This document shows, piece after piece, positions 7,025-14,491 of a stretch of 20,966 nucleotides of DNA. This DNA comes from a virus. The DNA is taken from the IMG/VR virus record IMGVR_UViG_3300009790_000100, positions 1 through 20,966 of that record. One strand, given 5' to 3'. The translations under genes were made by a program, and so were the position numbers. Position 1 is the first letter of the stretch. Every line of letters begins with the position of its first letter. The notes below the pieces were generated by a model that saw nothing but the letters and a program-made list of their open reading frames with translations, searched no databases and was not told the DNA's origin.

Positions 7025-8159
7025 CGAATGGAAAAAGATTGTCATAGATGGTAATAGACTGGAAGAGTTTACTTCCGTATCTGCTATGACACAATATAAG
7101 ATTCAACCTCAGCTTGAGTTGCTAGAGGGTTGTGCTTACATGTGTCCGGGATGTTTTGTAAAACGTAGAGGCAATTGGAATCCATATTCAGTACATTTAT
7201 TTTGGCGGCTAGCAAATGAACTTGCAGGTAGAGAAGATATAGTATTAGATGACGTTGTAATAGGACCAACAGATTTCTATGGTGCTGAAAATTTAGATAC
7301 TATCATTGAAGATGTAAAGCTGGCCGAAGGCATAGTCATGATGCCTGAAGACAATCGTAACATACAACACAATTGTTCGATACTTGGATCCTTGTCAGAG
7401 AAGGACATTGAGGGAAAGATACGCAAGATAGAAAGGTCGCTCCTGGGTAGCGTGGTCAAGTCTTGGGATGTACAGGTGGCGATAGATGTTAAACGTCTGA
7501 TATATGACGAGACATATAAAAAAGCATTAGATGAAAGAATTGAAACATTTAAAAACTCATCTATGAATTATGAAATATCTATGGCAACGAATATTGTAGA
7601 TGGTATAGAAGATATTATATTTGATGCTATAGATCTAGTAAGAGATAAGTACGAAACTGTGATAGAGATTCTACCATCAGTTGTAAGGTCTTTTGATTAT
7701 AGCCCAAAGCATGGTGAGAAACTATTCGAATGGAATGATATGCTTACTAAGCTTACAGAAAATAATTCACGATTTAAGCAAAGATTTCATTTTCTACAAG
7801 GTGACTTATCTCACAAAGCATTTCATTATTCGGTCATAAATATACACAATGGTAGAATCTTTATGGCTCCATTCATTTATGAAAATGGACAAATATATAA
7901 TGAAGCCTTTTTAATAGATGTAGAAAAAGGTGGTACGATAGTCGATCGTATATTATCATATAAAGATTGGATTGTAAACCACCAAATTCAAAATAGTCAA
8001 CTGACTGAATGCCATAGTTGTAAATATTTAAATATATGCTCGCATAGACTTATACCTCGGGTTATGGAAACAGTTTTTCAAAATAGAAAAGAGTGTATAC
8101 TAAATAAAGATGTAATAGCATTATTCGATGATGAGGCTTACAATGGGAATAGTTACTAA
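7014..8159 (+). CDS. radical SAM protein (GPTD type, paralog 4)
   Basis: A 381-residue protein. The start at 7014 has only a weak ribosome binding site, and it overlaps the upstream gene by 11 bases, so coupling is likely. Cys40, Cys44 and Cys47 (GCAYMCPGCF) form the rSAM motif. IGPTD is at 83-87. Cys333, Cys336, Cys342 and Cys361 give CX2CX5C-x18-C, two residues longer than the other paralogs. The RRGNW segment after the first cluster resembles HRRGN in paralog 3, suggesting these two are closest relatives. Like paralogs 1, 3 and 5 it keeps a (N/L)P-S/A-(V/F)-x-R motif near residue 220-225. It is probably a peptide- or protein-modifying enzyme acting in the phage-infected cytoplasm. The specific reaction cannot be stated. 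Confidence 0.86.
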   Translation: MLNDEWKKIVIDGNRLEEFTSVSAMTQYKIQPQLELLEGCAYMCPGCFVKRRGNWNPYSVHLFWRLANELAGREDIVLDDVVIGPTDFYGAENLDTIIEDVKLAEGIVMMPEDNRNIQHNCSILGSLSEKDIEGKIRKIERSLLGSVVKSWDVQVAIDVKRLIYDETYKKALDERIETFKNSSMNYEISMATNIVDGIEDIIFDAIDLVRDKYETVIEILPSVVRSFDYSPKHGEKLFEWNDMLTKLTENNSRFKQRFHFLQGDLSHKAFHYSVINIHNGRIFMAPFIYENGQIYNEAFLIDVEKGGTIVDRILSYKDWIVNHQIQNSQLTECHSCKYLNICSHRLIPRVMETVFQNRKECILNKDVIALFDDEAYNGNSY

Positions 8160-9159
8160 CAACAAAGCTCATGCGCAAGCTAGTGATGACTTCGATCTAT
8201 CATTTAGTGAAGGTCATAAAGTAAAAGTACAATTTAATTGTGAGGTACTATCCGGCTGTGAGTTTAAATGCAAAGGCTGCTTCGTTAACAAACTAGGATC
8301 TAATGTAGGGTCCTTCGATAAATTAAACAACGCAATAGATTTATTTAAGAACAATGGTTATCACGTCTCTACTATCAATATTGGCCCTACTGACCTGTTT
8401 GGCAATAATAATATTATATCTCTTTTAGAGAATAAGGTCTTTAGAGAATGCTTATCAAAAGTAACTACAATACAGTTTGTTACGACACTAGAGAATATAG
8501 ATTTACGAGTTATTGATAAACTAAACTCAATACCAAAACGCGATGGCTTTATGTACGACTGTAATATTCAATTGCAGCCACCGGTTAATTGGGCAGATAT
8601 AAAAGATAAGATGAGTGCACTAGATTTATTCTGGGACGATCTTAACTACTACTTTGTTTATAATATGGGTAATGACGATGAGTATAATGAACAGGTACTC
8701 GATATGTCAAGAGTTACAGATAAAGTATTTGATTCTATTCTTACATTAAATCCATCATTCTTTAGAGCACAAAAATCTAAAGTACATAAACATCTAATAG
8801 AGAAATGGAAGAAGTATGACTTTAGCGATGATCTATATCCAAAGACAATTGTAGACCAGGCGCAAGGTGGCAGCCTAGAATTAAATTATACTTTTTGTAA
8901 TGATAGATTCTTCTGGACACCATTTGTATACGACATTGTACTGATTGGTACAGATGAGTTTGAGGTCAAAGATCCGACTGACTTAAATAGTTGGGAAGAA
9001 CCTAAAACAAACATGTTTACAAAGCAGTTGATGTATGATACAGAGAGTTGTAGCGGATGCGTTAACCAGATGACGTGTATTGATAAAGGGGTTCTTGCAT
9101 ATATGCAACATCACTCTCTAACCGCCTGTGTGTTTCCTGGTGTTGTTGCTGATAATTAA
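8143..9159 (+). CDS. radical SAM protein (GPTD type, paralog 5)
   Basis: A 338-residue protein when started at 8143, which has GAGG seven bases upstream. The ATG at 8128 would add five residues and lacks such a site. Cys39, Cys43 and Cys46 (GCEFKCKGCF) form the rSAM motif. IGPTDLF is at 80-86. Cys303, Cys306, Cys312 and Cys329 form CX2CX5C-x16-C. It contains TLNPSFFRAQKSK, matching the NPAFSRARNQ segment of paralog 1. It overlaps the upstream gene by 17 bases and closes the plus-strand run. Its last 98 bases, including the codon for Cys329, overlap tail-to-tail with the convergent rSAM gene on the other strand. No terminator fits between the two runs. Confidence 0.87.
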   Translation: MGIVTNNKAHAQASDDFDLSFSEGHKVKVQFNCEVLSGCEFKCKGCFVNKLGSNVGSFDKLNNAIDLFKNNGYHVSTINIGPTDLFGNNNIISLLENKVFRECLSKVTTIQFVTTLENIDLRVIDKLNSIPKRDGFMYDCNIQLQPPVNWADIKDKMSALDLFWDDLNYYFVYNMGNDDEYNEQVLDMSRVTDKVFDSILTLNPSFFRAQKSKVHKHLIEKWKKYDFSDDLYPKTIVDQAQGGSLELNYTFCNDRFFWTPFVYDIVLIGTDEFEVKDPTDLNSWEEPKTNMFTKQLMYDTESCSGCVNQMTCIDKGVLAYMQHHSLTACVFPGVVADN

Positions 9160-10171
9160 ACCACATTCTCATTACGCAATCAGGTAGATCTCTCTCACGG
9201 TTTTTCCAATCCCATTGTGTATAACATCTAAATCCACATTTATCCCACCACTTACAAGATAGACAACCATGCTCGTCCATATATGCTTGCATCATAGAAG
9301 CGTTGTCGCCTCTATTCAATGGTGTATTAAAGTCGGTTTTAGTATAACGATTCCATCTACAATTTGATATACTATTGTCTGGAAAGATAGTAACTTTATT
9401 TAATGCCATACAATGCATATGGTTTGATTCATTCTCTATAAGGTCTGCCATAGGATTGATATCAGGGTAATTGTGGTAAACAAACTTGAGGAAATCAAGA
9501 TATTGAGAATCAGAAGGAATGAGATGGTCAAACCCCTTATCAGGAATGTAGTCATCAAAATAGAAATTATCAAACTTACTATACAAATAGTGGAAATACT
9601 CATCATCATCTGCCATAAACCTCTTTATAGATGGGACTGTTGCAACCATATTAATTGAGGTAATATAGTCTGCAAAGTACTCAATGTTTCTTCCATAAGG
9701 TCCTTTCACTGGTCGACCGTCAAAGTCGTATGAACAAATAATATAAGATGGGATGCCTGCTGTATTTAAATCATCTAATAGTTTTTGTACTCTTTCTTGT
9801 TTACTAAATTGAAAGGACGTGACCCATACGACTTTTATTTTCATATCATGTTCGTCGTATATCTTTTTAATCTCTATGAGTAAATCATAATAATCGTTAT
9901 ATGCCCAATGAGATATTCTATCTTGGAATAATTCACCTCCGACCATATTGATCTGACAGGTCTTAACCATTCCAACCATTTTCTTTACATGTGTTTCTAC
10001 GAGTGGTATCTTAGAAAACATATCTTCTCGTGATAATCCGACTGTTGATTTTTTATCATGATGGCAGAACGCACAATTCAAGTGACAGTTCTCAAACAAG
10101 GTAAGTTCGATCTCACCTATGTTCGGCCGCTTGGGTTCTAATAGTGCTTTTGTAAAATCAAAGTTGTCCAA
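9062..10171 (-). CDS. radical SAM/SPASM protein with TTG start
   Basis: A 369-residue protein. An in-frame TAA lies directly before the TTG at 10171 and no ATG occurs before the first cluster, so TTG is the best start, with AAGAAGAG upstream. Cys29, Cys33 and Cys36 (NCHLNCAFC) form the rSAM motif. MVGGE (76-80) is the normal GGE motif. The C-terminal part has a full SPASM pattern: HC-x16-C, then CX2CX5CX3C (CLSCKWWDKCGFRC), then DC. Two auxiliary [4Fe-4S] clusters are therefore expected. This layout is typical of anSME-like and peptide-modifying enzymes. Residues after the last Cys run antisense through the end of the convergent rSAM gene and are probably dispensable. It overlaps the upstream 133-residue gene by 14 bases and ends the minus-strand run. 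Substrate unknown. Confidence 0.87.
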   Translation of the reverse strand: MDNFDFTKALLEPKRPNIGEIELTLFENCHLNCAFCHHDKKSTVGLSREDMFSKIPLVETHVKKMVGMVKTCQINMVGGELFQDRISHWAYNDYYDLLIEIKKIYDEHDMKIKVVWVTSFQFSKQERVQKLLDDLNTAGIPSYIICSYDFDGRPVKGPYGRNIEYFADYITSINMVATVPSIKRFMADDDEYFHYLYSKFDNFYFDDYIPDKGFDHLIPSDSQYLDFLKFVYHNYPDINPMADLIENESNHMHCMALNKVTIFPDNSISNCRWNRYTKTDFNTPLNRGDNASMMQAYMDEHGCLSCKWWDKCGFRCYTQWDWKNRERDLPDCVMRMWFNYQQQHQETHRRLESDVAYMQEPLYQYTSSG

Positions 10172-10559
10172 TTAACATCTCTTCTTCGTAATACTTTCTC
10201 ACGTCTCCAACCATACCTTGTTCGTTGTTTTTCCAGTCAGCATACCAAAGAATATCGTTATATATTTCCATATCTTCACTATAGATTTTAAAATATGGAT
10301 CATGCGGTAATAGATCTTTATCATTCAATACATCAAGAAAGTTTTCACCAAAGTCAAGTGCAATCCAGTTTGCATAACATATCGCCACAAAATATGACTT
10401 AGCTGGGTAAATCCACTCATCTACTTTCTCATGAAAATGAAGTACAGCATCATTGACTATAGAATCAGGTTTCCATACTATATCTACTTTATTTAAATCA
10501 TCTGTATGTTCAGTTGACATCAAATGATAAGCTTTAGATCTTGCCTTCCATTCTTGCAT
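10158..10559 (-). CDS. unrecognised 133-residue protein between rSAM genes
   Basis: I do not recognise the family. The start at 10559 has AAGGA about eleven bases upstream and overlaps the end of the preceding rSAM gene by 26 bases. A second ATG at 10520 has no clear ribosome binding site. The protein is acidic and rich in Trp, Tyr and Asp, with a single cysteine, and has no signal peptide or membrane segment. It has segments KSYFVAICYANWIALDFGEN and WYADWKNNEQ, and looks like a compact soluble domain. Its size and its position between two rSAM/SPASM genes would fit a small recognition or partner protein, but no PqqD-like features were identified. It is part of the overlapping minus-strand run. 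Confidence 0.65.
   Translation of the reverse strand: MQEWKARSKAYHLMSTEHTDDLNKVDIVWKPDSIVNDAVLHFHEKVDEWIYPAKSYFVAICYANWIALDFGENFLDVLNDKDLLPHDPYFKIYSEDMEIYNDILWYADWKNNEQGMVGDVRKYYEEEMLIGQL
10169..10174 (-). promoter_or_regulatory. TAA-TTG junction that fixes a non-ATG start
   Basis: Read on the minus strand, the bases are TAATTG: an in-frame TAA directly followed by TTG. No ATG or GTG lies between here and the rSAM cysteine codons 28 residues later. AAGAAGAG just upstream, in the end of the preceding gene, can serve as a ribosome binding site. Confidence 0.6.
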
Positions 10560-11448
10560 AATCTAGTAGTCCTTTGTATCCATTACATCCGTTTATAAGA
10601 TCTTTAACATATCTATAGTGTTCAGTCAAACATTTGCCATAATAGTCACACGTTCTACAAATATCTGATACATTATCTTCTTTCTCTTTTTGTGTCCATT
10701 TGATATAATCATTATATGTGTCTAGCTCTAAAAAGTATTCGTTATCATTCTTATCAAATTCTAATACACCAAATTTGCCGCTCGGTGTTATATAAACATG
10801 ATCATCACTAAATGCATTATAATGGCCAAGTAAGCAATCAGTTATACGAGCAGAGTTTTCGAAATGAAACTCAAATTGTGTAGGATGCTCAATCCATTTT
10901 AAAACAAAATCCTCAAAGTCTTTATGACTAACATTCTGTTGATTAGCTTGATTAGTTGAGTATGGTTTTATTTCTACACTCTCTACATTTCTAATCATAT
11001 TAAATGTATGGACCATAAAGTCTACATCCATCTCAATAACTTTTTTAGATGCAAGGACAAGAACGGCTAACTGTTTATTTGCATCCATCATATTATTTAA
11101 TACATGTTGTTGTTTCTCTCTCGCATCAAAGTCATATGATACGGATAATGAAATATCATCATCACGAAAAAAATCTGGGAATGCAGATAAGTTTGTGTTT
11201 ATATTTATTTCATCGTCGTAGTATTTACGAATAATATCTTTCATAGCATAGAAATAGTCTGGTTTAAGTAAGCCTACTTCACCGCCATATAAATCGATAT
11301 GATTTATCTCAGGTACTTCTGATAACCTTTGATCTAATACATCTAAGTCAATTTTATTTCTATCACCTAATTGCTCAGGAGTCAGATAACAAAAGTCACA
11401 CCTAAAGTTGCAATAGTAAGTCGGGTTGATCGATAGATTCATCGACAT
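10534..11448 (-). CDS. radical SAM protein with short C-terminal cluster (GGE type)
   Basis: A 304-residue protein. The ATG at 11448 has GGGAG nine bases upstream; an ATG two codons later is also possible. Cys13, Cys17 and Cys20 (YCNFRCDFC) form the rSAM motif, starting unusually close to the N-terminus. YGGEVG (54-59) is the GGE motif. The C-terminal part holds C-x2-C-x5-C-x14-C (CRTCDYYGKC...GC), which resembles the plus-strand paralogs more than the full SPASM of its minus-strand neighbours. One cysteine (ITDC) about 70 residues earlier could be a further ligand. It is the shortest rSAM protein here. It overlaps the upstream gene by 47 bases and the downstream gene by 26. Peptide modification is inferred from family and context. 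Confidence 0.85.
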   Translation of the reverse strand: MSMNLSINPTYYCNFRCDFCYLTPEQLGDRNKIDLDVLDQRLSEVPEINHIDLYGGEVGLLKPDYFYAMKDIIRKYYDDEININTNLSAFPDFFRDDDISLSVSYDFDAREKQQHVLNNMMDANKQLAVLVLASKKVIEMDVDFMVHTFNMIRNVESVEIKPYSTNQANQQNVSHKDFEDFVLKWIEHPTQFEFHFENSARITDCLLGHYNAFSDDHVYITPSGKFGVLEFDKNDNEYFLELDTYNDYIKWTQKEKEDNVSDICRTCDYYGKCLTEHYRYVKDLINGCNGYKGLLDYARMEGKI

Positions 11449-12463
11449 ACGGCGTCACTCCCTTAGGATCCATTCCATTTAATTCTAATATACGAGGTGC
11501 CATACCTTTCATTTGTTTACAGTGAGATTCTACAGTACCTTCTCGTTTCATATCTCGTACTGTCTTTTTACAACCATTACAAATCTCAAACATGGGACAG
11601 GTATAACACGCCATCTTCATTGTTTGTATGTTAGGATCATTTTGCAATGGTGTTTGCATTGGTCCATTCATTTCTTCGTCAAAGTTTATTGGATAATCAA
11701 GGTCATCAGCCAATGAACCACACGAATAATAATCACCACCCGGATTGAATGCACGGATACCTTCGTCACAATTACGGTTTTGTGGGCAGGTTGTAAAACC
11801 ACGCTTTAGTCGTCTCATCATTTGTTTTGTGTTAAACTCCCAATGATGTAAGTCCGCATCATATACATCGAGATATAGCTGATAGATCTTACTAAGTCTA
11901 TATGTATTACCTTGTACACCCGAAGCCATTGCGTAATTGAGTTTACATTCCACATTCATCTCTTTTGCAAGCTTGACATTATCAAGTGCACGATAATCAT
12001 TCATGTCTGTAAGAACTGCAATAAAATCTGGTCGTTCACCACAATATTTTAACATTGCATCTGATACAGCCCAAAAGTCTTCTTCTGTAAATTCAGTCAG
12101 GTCACCTTTGAGTCGGCCGCCGCCGTACTGGAATGATGTACAAATACCCATACGATCGTGATTAAATAAATCTACCCACTTCTGAGGTTTAACATAGAAT
12201 GGCCATAGATTTGTGGTAAAAGAAATATGTGCAGGATAATCGTGTTCATCAAGGTGTTCAATGATTTTCCAATAGTAACTCGGATCAACCATCAATGGAT
12301 CGCCACCATTAATAATAAGAGAGTTAGTATCAGGATAACGCTTTAGGAAACGAAAGACATAATCCAAGTCTAACAACCCAGCTTTATCTGGGTCGATGGC
12401 TGTTGAAGAACAGAACGTACATTTAAAATTACAGGCCTCGGTAGGCTTTATTATTAAATCCAT
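11402..12463 (-). CDS. radical SAM/SPASM protein (GGDP type)
   Basis: A 353-residue protein starting at an ATG with AAGGA six bases upstream, overlapping the previous gene by 10 bases. Cys11, Cys15 and Cys18 (ACNFKCTFC) form the rSAM motif, and NGGDP (52-56) is the SAM-contacting GGEP variant. The C-terminal half has a full SPASM set: C-x5-C within CPQNRNC, G-x4-C in GGDYYSCG, then CX2CX5CX2C (CYTCPMFEICNGC) and a final HC. This predicts two auxiliary clusters, as in anaerobic sulfatase-maturating-type enzymes and several RiPP maturases. A glycine-rich FQYGGGRLKG segment lies near residue 110. Substrate unknown. The C-terminal tail beyond the final Cys is about 40 residues and overlaps the next gene. 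Confidence 0.88.
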   Translation of the reverse strand: MDLIIKPTEACNFKCTFCSSTAIDPDKAGLLDLDYVFRFLKRYPDTNSLIINGGDPLMVDPSYYWKIIEHLDEHDYPAHISFTTNLWPFYVKPQKWVDLFNHDRMGICTSFQYGGGRLKGDLTEFTEEDFWAVSDAMLKYCGERPDFIAVLTDMNDYRALDNVKLAKEMNVECKLNYAMASGVQGNTYRLSKIYQLYLDVYDADLHHWEFNTKQMMRRLKRGFTTCPQNRNCDEGIRAFNPGGDYYSCGSLADDLDYPINFDEEMNGPMQTPLQNDPNIQTMKMACYTCPMFEICNGCKKTVRDMKREGTVESHCKQMKGMAPRILELNGMDPKGVTPYVDESIDQPDLLLQL

Positions 12464-13485
12464 CCCTTTTCCTTAGCTAAGGTCATCATAAGTGTTTTTG
12501 GTGCTGGACATACATCGTCCATCCATTTAAGTTGGTGACAATCCGAGTGGCAATATAAAAAGACTGGGCACTTATAACATCTCTCATCTCGTTCATGTAA
12601 TTCACAAGAAATAATTTCCATACGTTTTGGTGATGATCTTACTTCTTTTGCAGGTGTATTTATGTGTCCATACCATTCTGTTGGTGCGGCATTTGGGCAG
12701 CCCGCGACTGTACCGTCTGCATTTATAGTATGTATCTTTTGTTCGCAATCTCTACAAAAAGTACCGTTAAAAAACTGACCGGCATCAAACTTAGCATAAA
12801 CGGAATCAAGGAATCCGTTCTCTACAGGATGATCCTTTGTGGTTTTATGCATTAACATCCACCATTTATCAAGGTCTGTATTGTGTGGAAATATATCTGG
12901 ATTTAGTTCGGCATTACCATTATGTGTTAATCTCTCATATGAGATCTCAGATATACCAAGTGAATGCATATAGTCAGCTATTTCTAATGGATCCATCTTT
13001 ACCATATCGGTTGTAACTGATATAAAGCATTTTAATCTTACGCCTAGGCCTACAAGTGTTTTAACGTTATCTTCCCATAACTCACGTTGCCTGTCATTCG
13101 CAAATCTAATATTAGGATCCCATGACGTAGCTACGTTACCACCGTCTATACAATCAACAAAGAAGTCTATGTACTCTTGTCTTAACTTAAATGTCAGATT
13201 AGTTGTAATACCGTGAGTACATCTCTCACCCCAGTTTTTCTTTGTGATATTATAAAATTCCATAATATCTTCCATCGGCGCAAGCATAGGCTCTCCACCA
13301 TGATACTCAAGGTGGATTAAATTATCTTTCGTATCTAATTGATTACACCAGTCCGCAGTCTTTTTTGCATCGAAATATATTTTACGACCATTCTTTCCCG
13401 ACGTAAAACAATGAAAGCAATTAAGATTGCATGTCTCCGTTGTCTTCACGTATACGATCAAGTGTTTCTGTGTCGCTAATGCCAT
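12454..13485 (-). CDS. radical SAM/SPASM protein, anSME-like (GGEP type)
   Basis: A 343-residue protein. Cys19, Cys23 and Cys26 (TCNLNCFHC) form the rSAM motif, with a canonical HGGEP at 62-66. The C-terminal SPASM domain is complete: C-x2-C (FCRDC), G-x4-C in DGTVAGC, then CX2CX5CX3C (CYKCPVFLYCHSDC) and a last Cys in DDVC. It is the most conventional rSAM/SPASM protein in the window, resembling the anSME branch, whose members oxidise or cross-link Cys, Ser or other side chains. No sulfatase or obvious CxPxR/CxAxR target is encoded here. The ATG lies 65 bases inside the end of the cupin gene and has no strong ribosome binding site, so coupled translation is likely. It is the first enzyme after the cupin in the minus-strand run. 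Confidence 0.88.
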   Translation of the reverse strand: MALATQKHLIVYVKTTETCNLNCFHCFTSGKNGRKIYFDAKKTADWCNQLDTKDNLIHLEYHGGEPMLAPMEDIMEFYNITKKNWGERCTHGITTNLTFKLRQEYIDFFVDCIDGGNVATSWDPNIRFANDRQRELWEDNVKTLVGLGVRLKCFISVTTDMVKMDPLEIADYMHSLGISEISYERLTHNGNAELNPDIFPHNTDLDKWWMLMHKTTKDHPVENGFLDSVYAKFDAGQFFNGTFCRDCEQKIHTINADGTVAGCPNAAPTEWYGHINTPAKEVRSSPKRMEIISCELHERDERCYKCPVFLYCHSDCHQLKWMDDVCPAPKTLMMTLAKEKGWI

Positions 13486-13903
13486 GAGAAGCTATTAATG
13501 CCCTTTCATAATTCAGTGCTTTATGTTCAGTGCCTGCACGGATAGACAGTTTATCACCAGGAGTTAAAATAACTTCTATACCATCTACCCACATAGATTT
13601 AGATCCTGCTTTGCATTCTATTATAACATCAACTGGATCTGTATGTTTTTCAAATGTCGGACCAAATTTAGGATTATAGAATAAATGAATTGTTCGGTCG
13701 TCAAACTTCCAATATTTTTCCATTTGTTCTATTTTAATTGTTACTTTACCCATCGCTAAATGTTCTGCCATGAGTGCACAATATGCATAATACTCAGTAG
13801 GTTCTATGTAATGTTGTAATCCATCTTCATCGATTATAGAAACATCGTGTTCATTATAACATTGTCCCGACATTAAGAATTCCTCGAATTGCTCAAATGT
13901 CAT
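13421..13903 (-). CDS. cupin-domain protein
   Basis: The protein has 160 residues from the ATG at 13903, which has AAGGA seven bases upstream and lies just behind an exact T4-type late promoter. An upstream in-frame ATG at 13984 would cross that promoter and the opposite-strand gene, so it is rejected. Residues 116-131 match cupin motif 2 closely: G-x5-R-x-G-x2-H-x3-N in GDKLSIRAGTEHKALN. Motif 1 is less standard, with His87, Glu96 and the following Gly (EKHTDPVDVIIECKAG). Metal binding through His87 and His127 is plausible. Cupins include isomerases, dioxygenases and sugar-binding proteins, so no reaction is assigned. As first gene of a run with four rSAM genes it may act in the same pathway. 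Confidence 0.75.
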   Translation of the reverse strand: MTFEQFEEFLMSGQCYNEHDVSIIDEDGLQHYIEPTEYYAYCALMAEHLAMGKVTIKIEQMEKYWKFDDRTIHLFYNPKFGPTFEKHTDPVDVIIECKAGSKSMWVDGIEVILTPGDKLSIRAGTEHKALNYERALIASHGISDTETLDRIREDNGDMQS

Positions 13904-13929
13904 TTTAATTCCTTTATAGATAGTACTGT

Positions 13930-13937
13930 TATTTATA
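13930..13937 (-). promoter_or_regulatory. T4-type late promoter (TATAAATA) for minus-strand rSAM run
   Basis: The minus strand reads exactly TATAAATA, the T4 late promoter -10 consensus, 27 bases before the cupin ATG, within the 45-base divergent gap. Several such octamers are expected by chance in 42 kb of AT-rich strand, but chance placement in one of the few short gaps is unlikely. It implies late expression by a gp55/gp33/gp45-type system. Confidence 0.75.
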
Positions 13938-13948
13938 ATGAGGTTCAA

Positions 13949-14488
13949 ATGATACATAACGCTTGGTCTACACCAATTGAACATACGTCGTCACACATTG
14001 AAGGGTTAGTCGATCATATTCTAACGTACGCAGATACCACTAAAATCAATTATACCATACTTGAAGACGATAGTAAACCTATAAATGAATTAAAACAAAT
14101 AGCATATGATAATTTTAAAAAATATGTAAATAAATGTTTTGGAGTAGATATAGACAAATATCATACTCAAATGAAAGCATGGGTAATATCACCTACTGGG
14201 TCGTACACACACCAGATCCACAATCATATGGGTGCTATGTTTTCTTCTATTTACTATGTATTAGCAGATGAACAAAATATAGGTGGTGAAATAAAATTTC
14301 ACGATCCGCGTGGAAATGCTAATAGAGGATATGATGAAAATTTTAAACATCATTTTGAAGATAAAATTATTTTACCTAAGACTGATGATGTGTTAATATT
14401 CCCATCATTTCTATATCATTCAGTTAATCCTTTCTCGTCCGGCATAAGAATAGCATTACCTATTGACTTATATCTATTTCAGGAGTAG
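13949..14488 (+). CDS. Fe(II)/2-oxoglutarate oxygenase-like protein (HxH type)
   Basis: The protein has 179 residues from the ATG at 13949, which has GAGG six bases upstream. The longer reading from 13889 would overlap the divergent cupin start and promoter. The jelly-roll core shows IHNHMGAMFSSIYYV with His91-x-His93, a distal His157 (FPSFLYHSV) and Arg167 (GIRIAL), the expected order for metal ligands and the 2-oxoglutarate-binding Arg. The first pair is HxH instead of HxD, as I recall for the TIGR02466 group of putative oxygenases. Such proteins are common in T4-like marine phages, and their substrates are mostly unknown. It is followed three bases later by a second, different oxygenase. 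The two may act on virion proteins or on the products of the nearby rSAM enzymes; that is inference. Confidence 0.78.
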   Translation: MIHNAWSTPIEHTSSHIEGLVDHILTYADTTKINYTILEDDSKPINELKQIAYDNFKKYVNKCFGVDIDKYHTQMKAWVISPTGSYTHQIHNHMGAMFSSIYYVLADEQNIGGEIKFHDPRGNANRGYDENFKHHFEDKIILPKTDDVLIFPSFLYHSVNPFSSGIRIALPIDLYLFQE

Positions 14489-14491
14489 AGC

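Noticed and set aside
8028-8042. AT-rich palindrome near aaatatttaaatat as a regulatory site
   Set aside because: It lies inside the fourth rSAM coding sequence and is low-complexity AT sequence of the kind expected by chance.
13889-13984. Longer N-termini for both divergent genes, overlapping each other
   Set aside because: Both extensions cross the late promoter and lack good ribosome binding sites. The internal ATGs at 13903 and 13949 each have one.
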